A DNA stretch of 64,000 bases from CBDDCA01 sp965218205 (GCA_965218205.1 OZ244590.1:186001-250000), one strand, 5' to 3'; positions 35,340-45,792 are shown, counted from the first letter of the stretch. Notes: a model not told the origin generated them from the sequence alone. A program made the numbers and translations.

Positions 35340-36107
35340 ATGAATAAGAGAACGCTATATTTAGTATTGATTGTATTGACAGTGGTGTGCTCTGTTGGTG
35401 TCAGCCAGACAGATGATTATCTTAATACATATATTTATAGAGATGAGCATGCATATCCTCTTGATATGGTAGAAAAAGAGCTAGCGAAAGTAGAAGCTAT
35501 TAGTCCCACAGATAGCGATACTGCAAGCGTTGTAACAAAAGTGATATTGTTGTTTAGGCGAGCTTCTTTTTTAGACAGTGAAGAAATAGCAAGAGAAGCA
35601 TATGATTTTATTGCAAATGCCTACGATAATAATGCTGAATTTCAAATTCCTGTAATGCTTGCATATAAAGGATCAGCTCGTGCTATGATAGCAGGTTCGC
35701 TCACCTCTTTTAATCCATTTCCAAAGGTAACATTGCTTGGAGAAGGGCAGGAGATGCTGGATGAGGCAATACAAGAGGCTGAGGCAGTGAACAAAAAAGA
35801 CTATTTAACGCTTGGGTATCTCTATTTTTTGAGAGGGAGAGTGTTTGCTGTGGTGCCAACATTTCTTAAAGTATCGAAAGAATCACCTAAAAGTCTTAAG
35901 AAAGCGCTGTCGTTGTTTAAGAAAGTAGACGATGTTCCTCCTTTGATAATAGCAAATGTGTTTTATGCGTATGGGCTGTATTATCATAATAAAGGAGATA
36001 TAAAAGTTGCTATTAAGAATATGGAAATTGCAAAGAAATATTCAAAAAATTCTCCTTTGTTTTATACAGAAGTTGATACTAAATTACAAGAAATACAAGG
36101 AGAATAA
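35340..36107 (+). CDS. Periplasmic helical-repeat (TPR-like) protein
   Basis: 255 residues with signal peptide LYLVLIVLTVVCSVGVS. The mature part is all-helical with TPR-like spacing (LTLGYLYFLRGRVF, ANVFYAYGLYYHNKGDIKVAIKNMEIAKKY). It lies between an outer-membrane protein gene and the ABC ATPase gene and ends 1 nt before the ATPase ATG. It is probably a scaffold of the export system; the exact function is unknown. Confidence 0.7.
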   Translation: MNKRTLYLVLIVLTVVCSVGVSQTDDYLNTYIYRDEHAYPLDMVEKELAKVEAISPTDSDTASVVTKVILLFRRASFLDSEEIAREAYDFIANAYDNNAEFQIPVMLAYKGSARAMIAGSLTSFNPFPKVTLLGEGQEMLDEAIQEAEAVNKKDYLTLGYLYFLRGRVFAVVPTFLKVSKESPKSLKKALSLFKKVDDVPPLIIANVFYAYGLYYHNKGDIKVAIKNMEIAKKYSKNSPLFYTEVDTKLQEIQGE

Positions 36108-36108
36108 T

Positions 36109-36819
36109 ATGGAAACAAAATCAGAATATATCGTAAGTACTCACAATGTAAAGCGAACCTATACTTTAGGAAAAGTGCAGGTACACGCAGTAAAAGGGAT
36201 AGATTTGCATGTAGAAAAAAGAAAAATTGTAAGTCTTGTTGGTCCTTCTGGTTGTGGTAAAACCACCATGCTAAATATGATTGGTACAATAGATACTCCT
36301 ACAGAAGGGAAGATTATTATAGATGATAAAGATGTGAGTACAATGTCAGATGATGAATTGACTCAGTTTAGAGGAAATAATATAGGGTTTATTTTTCAAA
36401 ATTTTAATCTTATTCCTGTGCTTGATGTTCTTGAAAATATTGCATATCCTCTTACTTTGTTAGGGGGTATGTCAAAAAAAGAGATAAAAGAAAAAGCTGA
36501 ATATATGACAGAAGCGGTGGGGTTGAGTGAATTTATATACCATAAACCAAAAGAATTGTCTGGTGGGCAGCGACAACGTGTTGCTGTTGCAAGAGCCCTT
36601 GTTATAGATCCTGTACTTGTTATTGCAGACGAGCCTACTGCTAATTTGGATACAGTGACAACATTTAAGGTTATGGATTTAATGAAAACATTACAACAAA
36701 CACTTCATACTACATTTTTGTTTGCGACTCATGATCCTCGATTTTTTGATTATATGGATACTATATATCAATTAGAGGATGGGGGAGTAAAAGATATACA
36801 GTACTTAAAGGGGGCATAA
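36109..36819 (+). CDS. ABC transporter ATPase, MacB/LolD type
   Basis: 236 residues from ATG 36109, preceded by AAGGAGA; an upstream in-frame extension overlaps the previous gene and is ignored. Walker A GPSGCGKT is at 45-52, the signature LSGGQRQRVAVARAL and Walker B VLVIADEPTANLD follow. The LolD-like block FRGNNIGFIFQNFNL is present. It powers the FtsX-type permease that follows (TAATG overlap), probably moving lipoproteins or other envelope molecules. Confidence 0.95.
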   Translation: METKSEYIVSTHNVKRTYTLGKVQVHAVKGIDLHVEKRKIVSLVGPSGCGKTTMLNMIGTIDTPTEGKIIIDDKDVSTMSDDELTQFRGNNIGFIFQNFNLIPVLDVLENIAYPLTLLGGMSKKEIKEKAEYMTEAVGLSEFIYHKPKELSGGQRQRVAVARALVIDPVLVIADEPTANLDTVTTFKVMDLMKTLQQTLHTTFLFATHDPRFFDYMDTIYQLEDGGVKDIQYLKGA

Positions 36820-38183
36820 TGGAATATTCAAATGTATTAGGATTACAAAATACTTGGATAGAGTGGATTTTAGCAGGTATTGGGGTATTAGCATTTATAT
36901 ATTTTTTAGTACGTGCCATATGTGTAAGGACAGAAAGTACGCTTGCCTTGCGAAATGTTATTCGAAACACAAGACGAAGTATTATCACTATTGTGGCTAT
37001 TGGCTGTGCGGTTGCTGGAAGTATTTTACTGGGAAATTATTTTTTAGAGACATATAGAGGGCTTCGTGAAACTACTATCCGTAGTGAGTTGGGGCATATT
37101 ATTCTTATGAAAGAAGATTTTTTTGAAAAAGGTCGTTCTTCTCCTGGGGAGTATATGTTTGAGGAGTATGAAGAAATTGAAGCTACATTATTGCAGGATC
37201 CAGATATAGACACAGCTGTAGAGTTTATTACTACTGAAATTAATTTCAATGGGATAGTAACTGGCCCAACAGGGAAAAAGAGTATCAATTTTCTAGGGAT
37301 AGCAGGAGAACCAGAGGATAGTAGTATGTCCGTTACCTTAGATATCAATGAAGGAGATCAGCTTGATCCAGATGCAGACGATGAGGTGATGCTGGGAAAA
37401 GGCTTGGCTTTGCAATTAGGAGTTGAAATTGGTGATTATGTTACGGTACTTTCTACTACTCCTTCTGGTGGAATAGATGTACTTGATGCAGAATTAGTAG
37501 GGTTAGTTGATACTTTTTCTCGTGATTTTGGAGATGTATTACTTAGAACAAGTGTGGGGTTTGCTCAATCAATTTTAAGTGTAAAAGGAGTAAACAAGCT
37601 AGTAATCATGTTAAATGATACGAGGGATACAAATACGGTATATGCAAAGATACAGGGTATTGTTGCCAATCATCCAGAATGGGGATTACAAGTATATCGT
37701 TGGGATGAGTTGACAGACTATTACTTACAGGTAAGAAAATTGTTTAATAATATATATTCTGTGGTAAGTACTATTCTGTTTATTCTTATTATCTTTTTGG
37801 TCTTAAACACAGTCACTATGAGTGTGTATGAACGTTTTTCTGAATTTGGTACTCTTCGTTCTATTGGACTGAAAGGGAAAAGTCTTATTTCTCTCGTACT
37901 CATTGAGGGAGTGTACCTTGCAATATTTGGTGTGCTGCTTGGTATGGCTATTGTGTACATAACAGCGTATACACTGTTTTCTTTTGGATTGACTGTAGAT
38001 GCTCCTCCTGGTTTTACACGTCCCTATCCTTTTGATATTAGAGTAAAGTATAATGTTGATTATTATATTTTAATAGCAAAAAGTATATTTATCTGTTTTG
38101 GTACAGTGCTGCTTGCTTCTTTTACCCCCGCTCGTAGAGCAGCAAACTTAAAAATAGTTGACTGTCTTCGTGAGAATCAATAG
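36819..38183 (+). CDS. ABC permease, FtsX/MacB/LolCE type
   Basis: 454 residues with the classic four-helix layout: one N-terminal helix, a ~200-residue periplasmic MacB-PCD domain, then three C-terminal helices. FtsX-typical sequence FSEFGTLRSIGLKGKSLISLVLIEGVYLAIFGVLLG is followed by TPARRAANLKIVDCLRENQ. Single-gene permeases of this type act as homodimers with the LolD-like ATPase. It is followed after 24 bp by a LolA-like gene, which fits a lipoprotein-sorting role. Confidence 0.93.
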   Translation: MEYSNVLGLQNTWIEWILAGIGVLAFIYFLVRAICVRTESTLALRNVIRNTRRSIITIVAIGCAVAGSILLGNYFLETYRGLRETTIRSELGHIILMKEDFFEKGRSSPGEYMFEEYEEIEATLLQDPDIDTAVEFITTEINFNGIVTGPTGKKSINFLGIAGEPEDSSMSVTLDINEGDQLDPDADDEVMLGKGLALQLGVEIGDYVTVLSTTPSGGIDVLDAELVGLVDTFSRDFGDVLLRTSVGFAQSILSVKGVNKLVIMLNDTRDTNTVYAKIQGIVANHPEWGLQVYRWDELTDYYLQVRKLFNNIYSVVSTILFILIIFLVLNTVTMSVYERFSEFGTLRSIGLKGKSLISLVLIEGVYLAIFGVLLGMAIVYITAYTLFSFGLTVDAPPGFTRPYPFDIRVKYNVDYYILIAKSIFICFGTVLLASFTPARRAANLKIVDCLRENQ

Positions 38184-38207
38184 TACAGTCAATACAAAGG
38201 AGTATAT

Positions 38208-39101
38208 ATGAACAAAAATAATCTATTTTTACAGCAAAGATATAACAGTAAAAAAGTATATATATGTTTTATGTGTATGATATTGTTAGGGATTACAAGT
38301 AATCTCTCTTTGTTTTCTCAAATATTGGATGATGCCGATTTTGATGAACTGTCTGTGCTTGTGGAAGAAAAGTATGAGAGAATAGTACAAAGTCAATTTC
38401 TTAGTGATACTCAATTTCAAATAGCAAAAGCACTTGTTGCAGAATCTGAAACCTATAGAGGAAATATTAAGAAAGATTTTGTTTTTTTACTTAGCATACA
38501 AGAAACAATAGATAAGCAAGTGAAAAATGAGACTGATATAAAAACCTATGTACATCCTGTTGACAACGCCCGTTCTCGCTATGTTATTTCACAGTTTTTG
38601 TCAGGTACCAGTGTTAACACCTTAGTGCTACAACGAGAATTTAATATGTGGTTTTTTAAGCCTGGCACAAGAAACCCTATTCGTATTTCTTCCTCTCAAC
38701 GATTGATTGGAGGGGCTTCATATGCTGATGTGTCTAATACAAACTACAACGAATATTATGATCCTATTGAAGTCTCTTTTGAATCAATAGGAAATGTTAC
38801 TGCCTATAAAGTAGTGTTAGCGAAAAAGCAAAATGGAGTGGCATATGAGAAAATCGAATATTTTATTGAACAGAAAAGTAAAAGGCCTATAAAAGCAGAA
38901 TTTTATAGTCGTTCTGGCCGTTTGTTAAAAACAATGTATTATCGTAATTTTGGAAAAATACAAGACAGAACATTAAGCAAGGAATGGATAATAGTAGACG
39001 GTATCAATAAGAGTGCAGTTACCTATATTCGGGTAAATGATATTTTATATGAATCCCTCAATGCAGCTCTATATACTCCAGAGCGTATAAAGGAATTTTA
39101 A
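38208..39101 (+). CDS. Outer-membrane lipoprotein-sorting (LolA-like) protein
   Basis: 297 residues with an unusually long basic N-region before the signal helix (YICFMCMILLGITSNLSLFS). The mature part matches the LolA-like PF17131 pattern: REFNMWFFKPGTRNPIRISSSQRLIGGASYADV, then KRPIKAEFYSRSGRLLKTMYY. It should ferry a hydrophobic ligand across the periplasm from the ABC pair encoded just before it. Confidence 0.85.
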   Translation: MNKNNLFLQQRYNSKKVYICFMCMILLGITSNLSLFSQILDDADFDELSVLVEEKYERIVQSQFLSDTQFQIAKALVAESETYRGNIKKDFVFLLSIQETIDKQVKNETDIKTYVHPVDNARSRYVISQFLSGTSVNTLVLQREFNMWFFKPGTRNPIRISSSQRLIGGASYADVSNTNYNEYYDPIEVSFESIGNVTAYKVVLAKKQNGVAYEKIEYFIEQKSKRPIKAEFYSRSGRLLKTMYYRNFGKIQDRTLSKEWIIVDGINKSAVTYIRVNDILYESLNAALYTPERIKEF

Positions 39102-39136
39102 TAGATTATATATAAGAATAGTAATGTGGTGATACT

Positions 39137-40699
39137 GTGAAATTGCAGATATATGTATACATTGTAGTGTTTTTTGTTACTATTGTAAGGATAGGAAATA
39201 CACAAGAAGAGTTTTTGGATGATACTTTCTTGGATGATTCTTTTTCTGTGGAACAAAAAGAAGAAAACGATGCTGAAACATTTGATAGTTCGGAGAGAAC
39301 AGATACTGATACCACTGATACAATAAGTACTATTTCTCCAACAGCCGCTTCTTCTACTATGCTACTCAGTTTTTCTATAGAAGAGAGATTATTCTACACC
39401 CCTGTACAAAGAAATGAAAGCTCTCTTAATAAAGATAAGCATATATTTGTTACTCCACTCAAGAATACAATGTTGCTTGGCAGTTTTATTCAATATCGTA
39501 ATGCTGAACGTTGGTTTAAGTTTCTTCTTGATTATCGTTTGTTTTTAGAAGGAAAGGATAAAGAATGGGATACAAAGAGTGATGTATTTGATATTGAAAC
39601 ATTTTTAGGGCTTGAAATCAATGAGGCCTTTGTTGATGTTAGCATTGCAGATGTGGTGAATATCAAGGTAGGGAAATCTCAATTTCGTTCAGGGTCAGCG
39701 TTTATTGTTAATCCATCTAACCCTCTTGTCTATAAGCCCGGAGAATATACTGCGTGGGTAAAACGTTTACAAGTACCAAATTATGCCAGCAATGTGCCAT
39801 TTCCTGCGTTTGATTTTCCAGTAGGCAGTAAAGATGAAATAGGAGCATGGCAATTTTCTACAAATATATCAACTTCTCTTATGTTTATTGAGTTTGCGTA
39901 TTTGCCAAAATTAGAGACTGGATTTCGAGAATTTGATAGACCTTACCATTCTTTTTTAGGGAAAGTAAGCTATGCACAATGGTATGCGTTTGTGCCTTCA
40001 CTCATTTATTTTTATGATGATAGTTCTTTTATTGGGGCTGATATATCAGCGACATTGAACGATGATATTACTGTTCATACAGAGTGGGGTATGAGTTTTG
40101 AGAATGAGTTGCGCAGAATAAAAAAGGATGCTACAATAGCACGGTCTCCTGATACTTCTGTAGATAGATATAGTATAAAACAAGAAGCTGATGATGGCAT
40201 ATTTGTTGAAGGAGTAGTAGGGGTACAGTATACGCTCACTGTTGATAGCGTCAGTTTTTTTACTCTCTTGTTTGAAACATACTATAATGGAAAGGGGCTG
40301 AATAATGATGATTGGCAAGTATATAGAGATGATCTTTCTGCACTTTATAAGGGTATAGAAAATAGGGACAATCCTTTTCGAGCTTCGTATACTGGACTTA
40401 TAGGAAATAGTTTATTTCTGTATTCTCCAATTCGTGTTCGTCCTCTGTACTTTTTGTTGCAGTTATCACGAGATGATGTGTTTTCTCGCTTTTCTGCACA
40501 GCGATTTAATATAGAAACTACACTGGTGTACAGCCCTTTTGATACTACTTTTTCATGGATAAGTGGCTTTGAATGGGAAGGGGTAGAAGTGATAACCTTA
40601 GGGACAGAGTTACAGTATAATTTTGGGATAGAAGGTGGTGCTTTTACTGAACTCACTGATGTTTTTACAATACAAATATACAGTAAATTATTATTTTAA
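39137..40699 (+). CDS. Predicted outer-membrane beta-barrel protein
   Basis: 520 residues, GTG start, signal peptide IYVYIVVFFVTIVRIGNTQ, then an acidic low-complexity linker (EENDAETFDSSERTDTDTTDT). The long C-terminal part shows repeated amphipathic strands (FIQYRNAERWFKFLLDYRLFLEG, DVVNIKVGKSQFRSG) and ends in IQIYSKLLF with a terminal Phe, as in BAM substrates. It follows the LolA-like gene in the envelope operon. A terminal partner of the export pathway is a reasonable guess. Confidence 0.7.
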   Translation: MKLQIYVYIVVFFVTIVRIGNTQEEFLDDTFLDDSFSVEQKEENDAETFDSSERTDTDTTDTISTISPTAASSTMLLSFSIEERLFYTPVQRNESSLNKDKHIFVTPLKNTMLLGSFIQYRNAERWFKFLLDYRLFLEGKDKEWDTKSDVFDIETFLGLEINEAFVDVSIADVVNIKVGKSQFRSGSAFIVNPSNPLVYKPGEYTAWVKRLQVPNYASNVPFPAFDFPVGSKDEIGAWQFSTNISTSLMFIEFAYLPKLETGFREFDRPYHSFLGKVSYAQWYAFVPSLIYFYDDSSFIGADISATLNDDITVHTEWGMSFENELRRIKKDATIARSPDTSVDRYSIKQEADDGIFVEGVVGVQYTLTVDSVSFFTLLFETYYNGKGLNNDDWQVYRDDLSALYKGIENRDNPFRASYTGLIGNSLFLYSPIRVRPLYFLLQLSRDDVFSRFSAQRFNIETTLVYSPFDTTFSWISGFEWEGVEVITLGTELQYNFGIEGGAFTELTDVFTIQIYSKLLF

Positions 40700-40719
40700 T
40701 ATTAATATAAGGAGATTAT

Positions 40720-41499
40720 ATGACAGAAAAAGAAAAGAAAATACTCATAAGAAAAATTAAGAAATATGTGTTTCTTGCTATTGTTGTAGGGATTGTACTG
40801 TTTGTGGTACTACGGATAGTGTTGCCAAAAGAAACGCTTTCTCCTGTAGCAAAAGAGTTGAAAACAAGTATGGAACAGAATGCAAGTGATGTTATGGCAC
40901 AAAGGAAGTTTGTTATTGGTATTATTCGTGAACAAGAGCAGTATGCGTTTAACGATAAGCGAAAGAATAAAGCAATAATAGAACACGCTATCCAAGTAGG
41001 AGAAGCCTATCTTCGTACTGTTGACAGTGATGATTTTTATATACAGCTTGCCCTTGCTCGTTTCCATTTTCAGCTTGGTGGTATAGCACAACAAGAAGGA
41101 ATGGTAGAGGATGCTGTGAAAGAAGTACAAGCTGGATTGAACGCGTTTAATATGCTCAGTAAGATATATGAAGATAATCTTGTATTTCGGATGTATCGAG
41201 CAATAAATCTTTCTAACTTACCAGTGATATTTGAACAAAGCGATAATGCTTTTCGAGATTTTTCTTTTGTGGCAGAGAAAGTGCTATCAAGCAGTTTTAA
41301 TGATGGACAAGAGTTAGAACAAATATATCATAAAGGTGCTTTGGTAGTATCTCTGGAAACAGGAGTAGCACTGGCTGATGAAATGAAAAAAGAAGATGCT
41401 ATGTTACAAGAAGCATTAGAAAAAGCAAAGGGGCTTTTTGGTCATTTGAGTATAGATACAACAGGTGACATAACAATGGAGAGGCTTGCTATTGAATAG
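40720..41499 (+). CDS. Membrane-anchored helical protein, unknown
   Basis: 259 residues with a basic N-terminus (EKEKKILIRKIKKY), one membrane helix (VFLAIVVGIVLFVVLRIVL) and a helical soluble part that resembles TPRs (AYLRTVDSDDFYIQLALARFHFQLGGIAQQEG). RBS AAGGAGA. It is the last gene of the envelope operon. Function not recognised. Confidence 0.65.
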   Translation: MTEKEKKILIRKIKKYVFLAIVVGIVLFVVLRIVLPKETLSPVAKELKTSMEQNASDVMAQRKFVIGIIREQEQYAFNDKRKNKAIIEHAIQVGEAYLRTVDSDDFYIQLALARFHFQLGGIAQQEGMVEDAVKEVQAGLNAFNMLSKIYEDNLVFRMYRAINLSNLPVIFEQSDNAFRDFSFVAEKVLSSSFNDGQELEQIYHKGALVVSLETGVALADEMKKEDAMLQEALEKAKGLFGHLSIDTTGDITMERLAIE

Positions 41500-41561
41500 G
41501 CAATGGAAGGCACTTATTGTACTAAAGATATAATGCTAAATATGCTATCCTTATAATAGTA

Positions 41562-43037
41562 ATGAAAGCTATTATTATTGGAGCTGGATTAGGAGGCTTA
41601 TCGGCTGCAGCCTATCTGGCAAAAAATGGAGTCGATGTTACCATAGTAGAAAAGAACTCATGGGTGGGAGGAAGGGTACATCAATGGACAAAACAAGGGG
41701 TACGCTTTGATTTAGGTCCTAGTTGGTATCTTATGCCTGATGAAATTGATGACTGGTTTGCGGGCTTAGGGTATGATAGAAAACAATTTTATGATATACA
41801 GCGTCTTGATCCAGCGTATAAAGTCATATACGATGGGGAGAGTATAGAAGTTCCTGGTTCTGCTAATGCGGTTATTGAGCTATTTGAAAAAATAGAACAT
41901 GGTGCAGGAACACGCTTAAAATTCTTTTTAAGTGAAGTGGCTCGAGAATATCGGTATCTTATGCAGAATATTATTTATAAAAATTTTAGGAAGAGACGAG
42001 ATATATTTTCTATTGCATGGCAAGTGCTTCGATTTTATTCTTTGGGGACGCTGTTAAAAAATTATCATTCTCGAATACGAAAAGTAGCATATGATGCACG
42101 GCTACAAAAGATTTTATCGTATCCTACTACTTTTTTAGGAGGAAGTCCTTATAATATCCCTGCTGCCTATACTATTCTTAATCATGTTGATTTTAATTTA
42201 GGGACATGGTATCCTCGTGGAGGATTTTCTGTACTTCCCACTGCAATGGCAAAAGTGTGTCGAGAGTTGGGGGTAACAATTCGTTGTAATGAAGAGGTGC
42301 ATTCTCTTGAGACAAAGTCAAGAGAAATTCGTTATGTTCATAGTGCTGCGAGAAGTTATCAGGCAGATGTGGTTGTAGCAAATGCCGATAGGCATTTTGT
42401 AGACCAGTTTCTCCTAGAACCTTCTTTACGTGAGATGAGTGTAAAAAAATGGAATGCTCTTCCTTTGTCTCCCGCTGTCTTAAATGTGTTTTTAGGAGTA
42501 AAAGATACTATGGAAGGCTTTGCTCATCATACTTTCTTTTTTGATAGCGATTGGGATGCTCATATTGATGCAGTGTATAAAACAAAAGAGTGGCCAAAAA
42601 ACCCGTTATTTTATGTGCATTGTCCTGCAAAAACAGATGAGAGTGCAATGTCAAAGGGAGTGCAATCTGTGTTTGCATTAGTGCCATTAGCACCGGGACT
42701 TATTGATACTCCAGTGGAACGTAATAAAATAATTGAAAATGTAACACAAAGAATGCAAGGTCAGTGTTTAGGTTCTTTACGGGAATCAACGGTATTTTCA
42801 AAAATAGAGGGGCAATCTGAATATAAAGCAATATTTAATGCTTTTAAGGGAAATGCGTTTGGTTTAGCAATGACTTTATCACAAACAGCATTATTTCGTT
42901 TAGCTAATCGTTCGAAAAAGGTAAAAAATCTCTATTTTTCAGGACAGTACACTGTTCCGGGTACAGGAACAACTATGGCTACCATTTCTGGTCAGCTTGC
43001 AGCACATCGTATTTTACAGGATATGTCTCTTAGTTAA
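41562..43037 (+). CDS. Phytoene desaturase-like FAD oxidoreductase (CrtI/CrtN family)
   Basis: 491 residues. N-terminal FAD fold IIGAGLGGLSAAAYLAKNG, then VEKNSWVGGRVHQW and a C-terminal YFSGQYTVPGTGTTMATISG, the CrtI-type closing motif. The family dehydrogenates carotenoid precursors, but no phytoene or squalene synthase gene is nearby, so the substrate could be another polyprenyl or lipid. It is convergent with ilvC. Confidence 0.85.
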   Translation: MKAIIIGAGLGGLSAAAYLAKNGVDVTIVEKNSWVGGRVHQWTKQGVRFDLGPSWYLMPDEIDDWFAGLGYDRKQFYDIQRLDPAYKVIYDGESIEVPGSANAVIELFEKIEHGAGTRLKFFLSEVAREYRYLMQNIIYKNFRKRRDIFSIAWQVLRFYSLGTLLKNYHSRIRKVAYDARLQKILSYPTTFLGGSPYNIPAAYTILNHVDFNLGTWYPRGGFSVLPTAMAKVCRELGVTIRCNEEVHSLETKSREIRYVHSAARSYQADVVVANADRHFVDQFLLEPSLREMSVKKWNALPLSPAVLNVFLGVKDTMEGFAHHTFFFDSDWDAHIDAVYKTKEWPKNPLFYVHCPAKTDESAMSKGVQSVFALVPLAPGLIDTPVERNKIIENVTQRMQGQCLGSLRESTVFSKIEGQSEYKAIFNAFKGNAFGLAMTLSQTALFRLANRSKKVKNLYFSGQYTVPGTGTTMATISGQLAAHRILQDMSLS

Positions 43038-43116
43038 GTGATAGTAAATATAGCTCCTCTATGGTTATTATGAGCTATTATAAAGCTATAATGATGAGTT
43101 ATGACGATATGAAGTA

Positions 43117-43154
43117 TTGTACATCTCATACATAATTTCGTATGAGATGTACAA
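43117..43154. terminator. Large hairpin between convergent genes
   Basis: TTGTACATCTCATAC (43117-43131) pairs perfectly with its complement at 43140-43154 over an 8-nt loop. A clear T run is lacking on either side. It is probably a shared transcript end for the desaturase gene and ilvC. Confidence 0.5.
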
Positions 43155-43161
43155 AGAGAGC

Positions 43162-44637
43162 TTATTTTACTGCAATGTCTATGCTCGGACGATATTTGAG
43201 TAATGTGTCCACTGCTTGGTGAACAGAATGATTTTTGAATGCTGTAATTGGTTTTGAGTTTTTAGTTTTAGTTCCATCTAGTTCTACATAGGTATTTTGA
43301 CATAACATATAGTCAAATCGTGGAGCCCATTTTCTTGAACCAAGTCGAGCAGTCGTTGAACAGTTGTCTACCATATAGCTTAGTCCCTTAAAATGCATAT
43401 AAGGGTTGAGTGAATCCACTGCTTCAATGATCGACTCGTTGACAATCTCAGAATATGAATGCTTGTTTTCATATAGTATATCCACTTGTGCCATCATGGT
43501 AGCAATATAAATACCTGCAGTAGTAGGGTGAATTGGGATTGCTTCTTCTTGTCTCTTAGCACGTACTTCTTTTCCTATTTTTGTCCACATTTCTGTGTTA
43601 TCAATAATGCCCATAGGATATGTTTCCATTCTTTTCATTGCATATACTACAGAACGAACTTCGTTTCCTGAAGATACTTCGTCATAGATTTCTTGTAGTA
43701 CTTCTTTTGCAACAAAGTAGCTAGCGTTGTATGCTTTTTCAAATTCTTTTTTATCTTGAGCAGACATGCTTTTGTATACAGCTAGTATACCCTCATGGGA
43801 TATTTTTTGTGAAATAGGACCTGTAATACTTTCTACTGTTTTAATGAAAGCAGTGTCTTTTTCCATCCCTTTATCAACAAAATATCTATACAGCGATTCA
43901 ACAATGCCATGTACAGCACCAAGTAAAATACCACGTTCCCCGTATATGTCAGATATACATTCTTTATTGAGCGTAGTACAAAAGCTGAACGGAGCTCCTA
44001 AGGCTACTGCCCATGAAATAGCATAATCGGTTGCTTTTCCTGTTACATCTTGATGAACAGCAAAGCTCGTGTTTATACCAGCTCCGTCTATTTTTTTTCC
44101 TTGTTCATATAAGCGTCTGACTGAAGGTCCCATACCTTTTGGGCATACTCCAATTACATTTATATTTTCGGGGAATGTTTCTCCTAGTGTTTGTAAATAC
44201 ACTTGTAAGAAACCATGAGAGAGTCCTAGGGTAGCATTTGGTTTAATGGCTTTGAATATCTCTTTATACAAGGTTGCTTGAGCAGCATCAGAAATTAAGA
44301 GAACAATCAAATCACTTTTTTTGATGACTGAAAACATTTCTCCAAGCGTACCGCTTTCGGTGGTAAACTTTGCTTTTTCTGCTTTTTTCCATGATGCACT
44401 GTTTTTTCGTAATCCAAGTACAACTTTGATATTTGTGTGTTCAAGAGAATCACGTAGATTCATAGCTTGAGCAGGTCCTTGACTTCCCCAACCAATAACC
44501 CCAATTTGTTTTATACCTTCAAACCCTTTTTCGAGAAGTTCAAATTTTGATCTTCCTCCGGGAACAAGATATTCTGTGGTATCAGCAAGGATAACTTTTT
44601 CTTTCTTAAATACTTTAGAAGTAAAATTAAGCGGCAT
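43162..44637 (-). CDS. ilvC: Ketol-acid reductoisomerase, class II
   Basis: 491 residues, the long form found in E. coli and plants rather than the ~330-residue class I enzyme. NADPH fold GVIGWGSQGPAQAMNLRDS; metal-site region in EVSSGNEVRSVV and GLSYMVDNCSTTARLGSRKWAPRFD. It acts in branched-chain amino-acid synthesis, but ilvB/N/D are not nearby. AGGAGATT precedes the ATG. Confidence 0.95.
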   Translation of the reverse strand: MPLNFTSKVFKKEKVILADTTEYLVPGGRSKFELLEKGFEGIKQIGVIGWGSQGPAQAMNLRDSLEHTNIKVVLGLRKNSASWKKAEKAKFTTESGTLGEMFSVIKKSDLIVLLISDAAQATLYKEIFKAIKPNATLGLSHGFLQVYLQTLGETFPENINVIGVCPKGMGPSVRRLYEQGKKIDGAGINTSFAVHQDVTGKATDYAISWAVALGAPFSFCTTLNKECISDIYGERGILLGAVHGIVESLYRYFVDKGMEKDTAFIKTVESITGPISQKISHEGILAVYKSMSAQDKKEFEKAYNASYFVAKEVLQEIYDEVSSGNEVRSVVYAMKRMETYPMGIIDNTEMWTKIGKEVRAKRQEEAIPIHPTTAGIYIATMMAQVDILYENKHSYSEIVNESIIEAVDSLNPYMHFKGLSYMVDNCSTTARLGSRKWAPRFDYMLCQNTYVELDGTKTKNSKPITAFKNHSVHQAVDTLLKYRPSIDIAVK

Positions 44638-44845
44638 AATAATCTCCTTTATTCTAGTTAGTAGATAGTAATAGTATACTACAAAAACAGAAATAGTATG
44701 AGTGTGATAAAAGGAAGTGAGGTATATTTTTTCTAAGAAACTGCATTGTCATACAACTACTCGGGAACTATATACATTGTAGCCTGAAAGTACAAATAAA
44801 GACAAAACACTTGACAATAACTCACAAAAGGGCTATTATATCCTT

Positions 44846-45770
44846 ATGAAACAACAAAAAGAAATGAGTGTAAAAGAGTTTTTTAGTAGCTATGCTCCTA
44901 CAGAAGATCAAGCGATAAAGGTATTTGAACAGATACGATGGAACAAAGGGAATATACAGTGTCCTTATTGTAAGAGCAATAACATACGAGAAGGAATACA
45001 TCAAAAACAGCCGTATAGATGTAAAGATTGTAGAAAACGATTTACGGTAAAAACAGGCACTATTATGCAAGCAAGTAAAATAAGTGTGCAATCATGGCTC
45101 TATACTATGTATCTTATAAAAATAAATAAAAAAGGAATAGCAAGCTTACAATTATCAAGAGAATTGGGCATTACACAGAAGTCAGCGTGGTATATGCTCC
45201 AGAAAGTAAGAGAATGCTATGGCTTTAAGACTACTCATAGTGGGACAGTAGAAATAGACGAGGCGTATATAGGCGGGAAAGAAAAGAACAAACATAGTGA
45301 TAAAAAGCGACAGGGAAAAGAAGGAGCTATGCTAAAGGCAATAGTAGTAGGAATAAAAGAAAGAGAGGGCTTTGTACAAGGAAAGGTGGTACAAGACACC
45401 TCACAGGATACCTTAGAAAGAATGATATTACAAAGAGTAGAGCCGAACACTACCATCTATACAGATGAGCATAAAGGGTATAGAGGACTTGATTGGTTAT
45501 GGATATACACATGAAACAGTAAATCATAGCGCAAAGCAGTATGTCGATGGTATGGCACATACAAATGGAATAGAGAGCTTCTGGGCGTTATTGAAAAGAG
45601 GAGTGTATGGGATATTCCATAGTATAAGTAAAAAGCACTTACAACGCTATGTCAATGAATTTAGTTTTCGGCTCAATATGACAAAGGCTACAGTAAAGCA
45701 ATTTATCACTTTTACGTGTAAACATGGCTTAGACAAAATAAGAACATTCCAAGATATAAAAAAAGTATAA
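44846..45770 (+). pseudogene. IS1595-family transposase, frameshifted
   Basis: Frame one (44846-45514) has an N-terminal zinc ribbon (CPYC...CKDC), HTH, and the first two DDE acids: VEIDEAYIGG and YTDEHKGY. Near 45490 the homologous frame changes: the expected YRGLIGYGYTHETVNHS is split by one extra base, and the rest (45465-45770) supplies the catalytic Glu in NGIESFWALLKRG. One insertion explains the break. No slippery sequence for programmed shifting is apparent. Confidence 0.85.
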
Positions 45771-45792
45771 TAAGTATATGAAGGAAAATATA

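Noticed and set aside
41562..43037. A carotenoid biosynthesis cluster
   Set aside because: Only one desaturase-like gene is present; no synthase, cyclase or glycosyltransferase with it.
45465..45514. Programmed frameshift in the IS1595 transposase
   Set aside because: The shift needed is +1 and there is no slippery heptamer or stem. A simple insertion is more likely.
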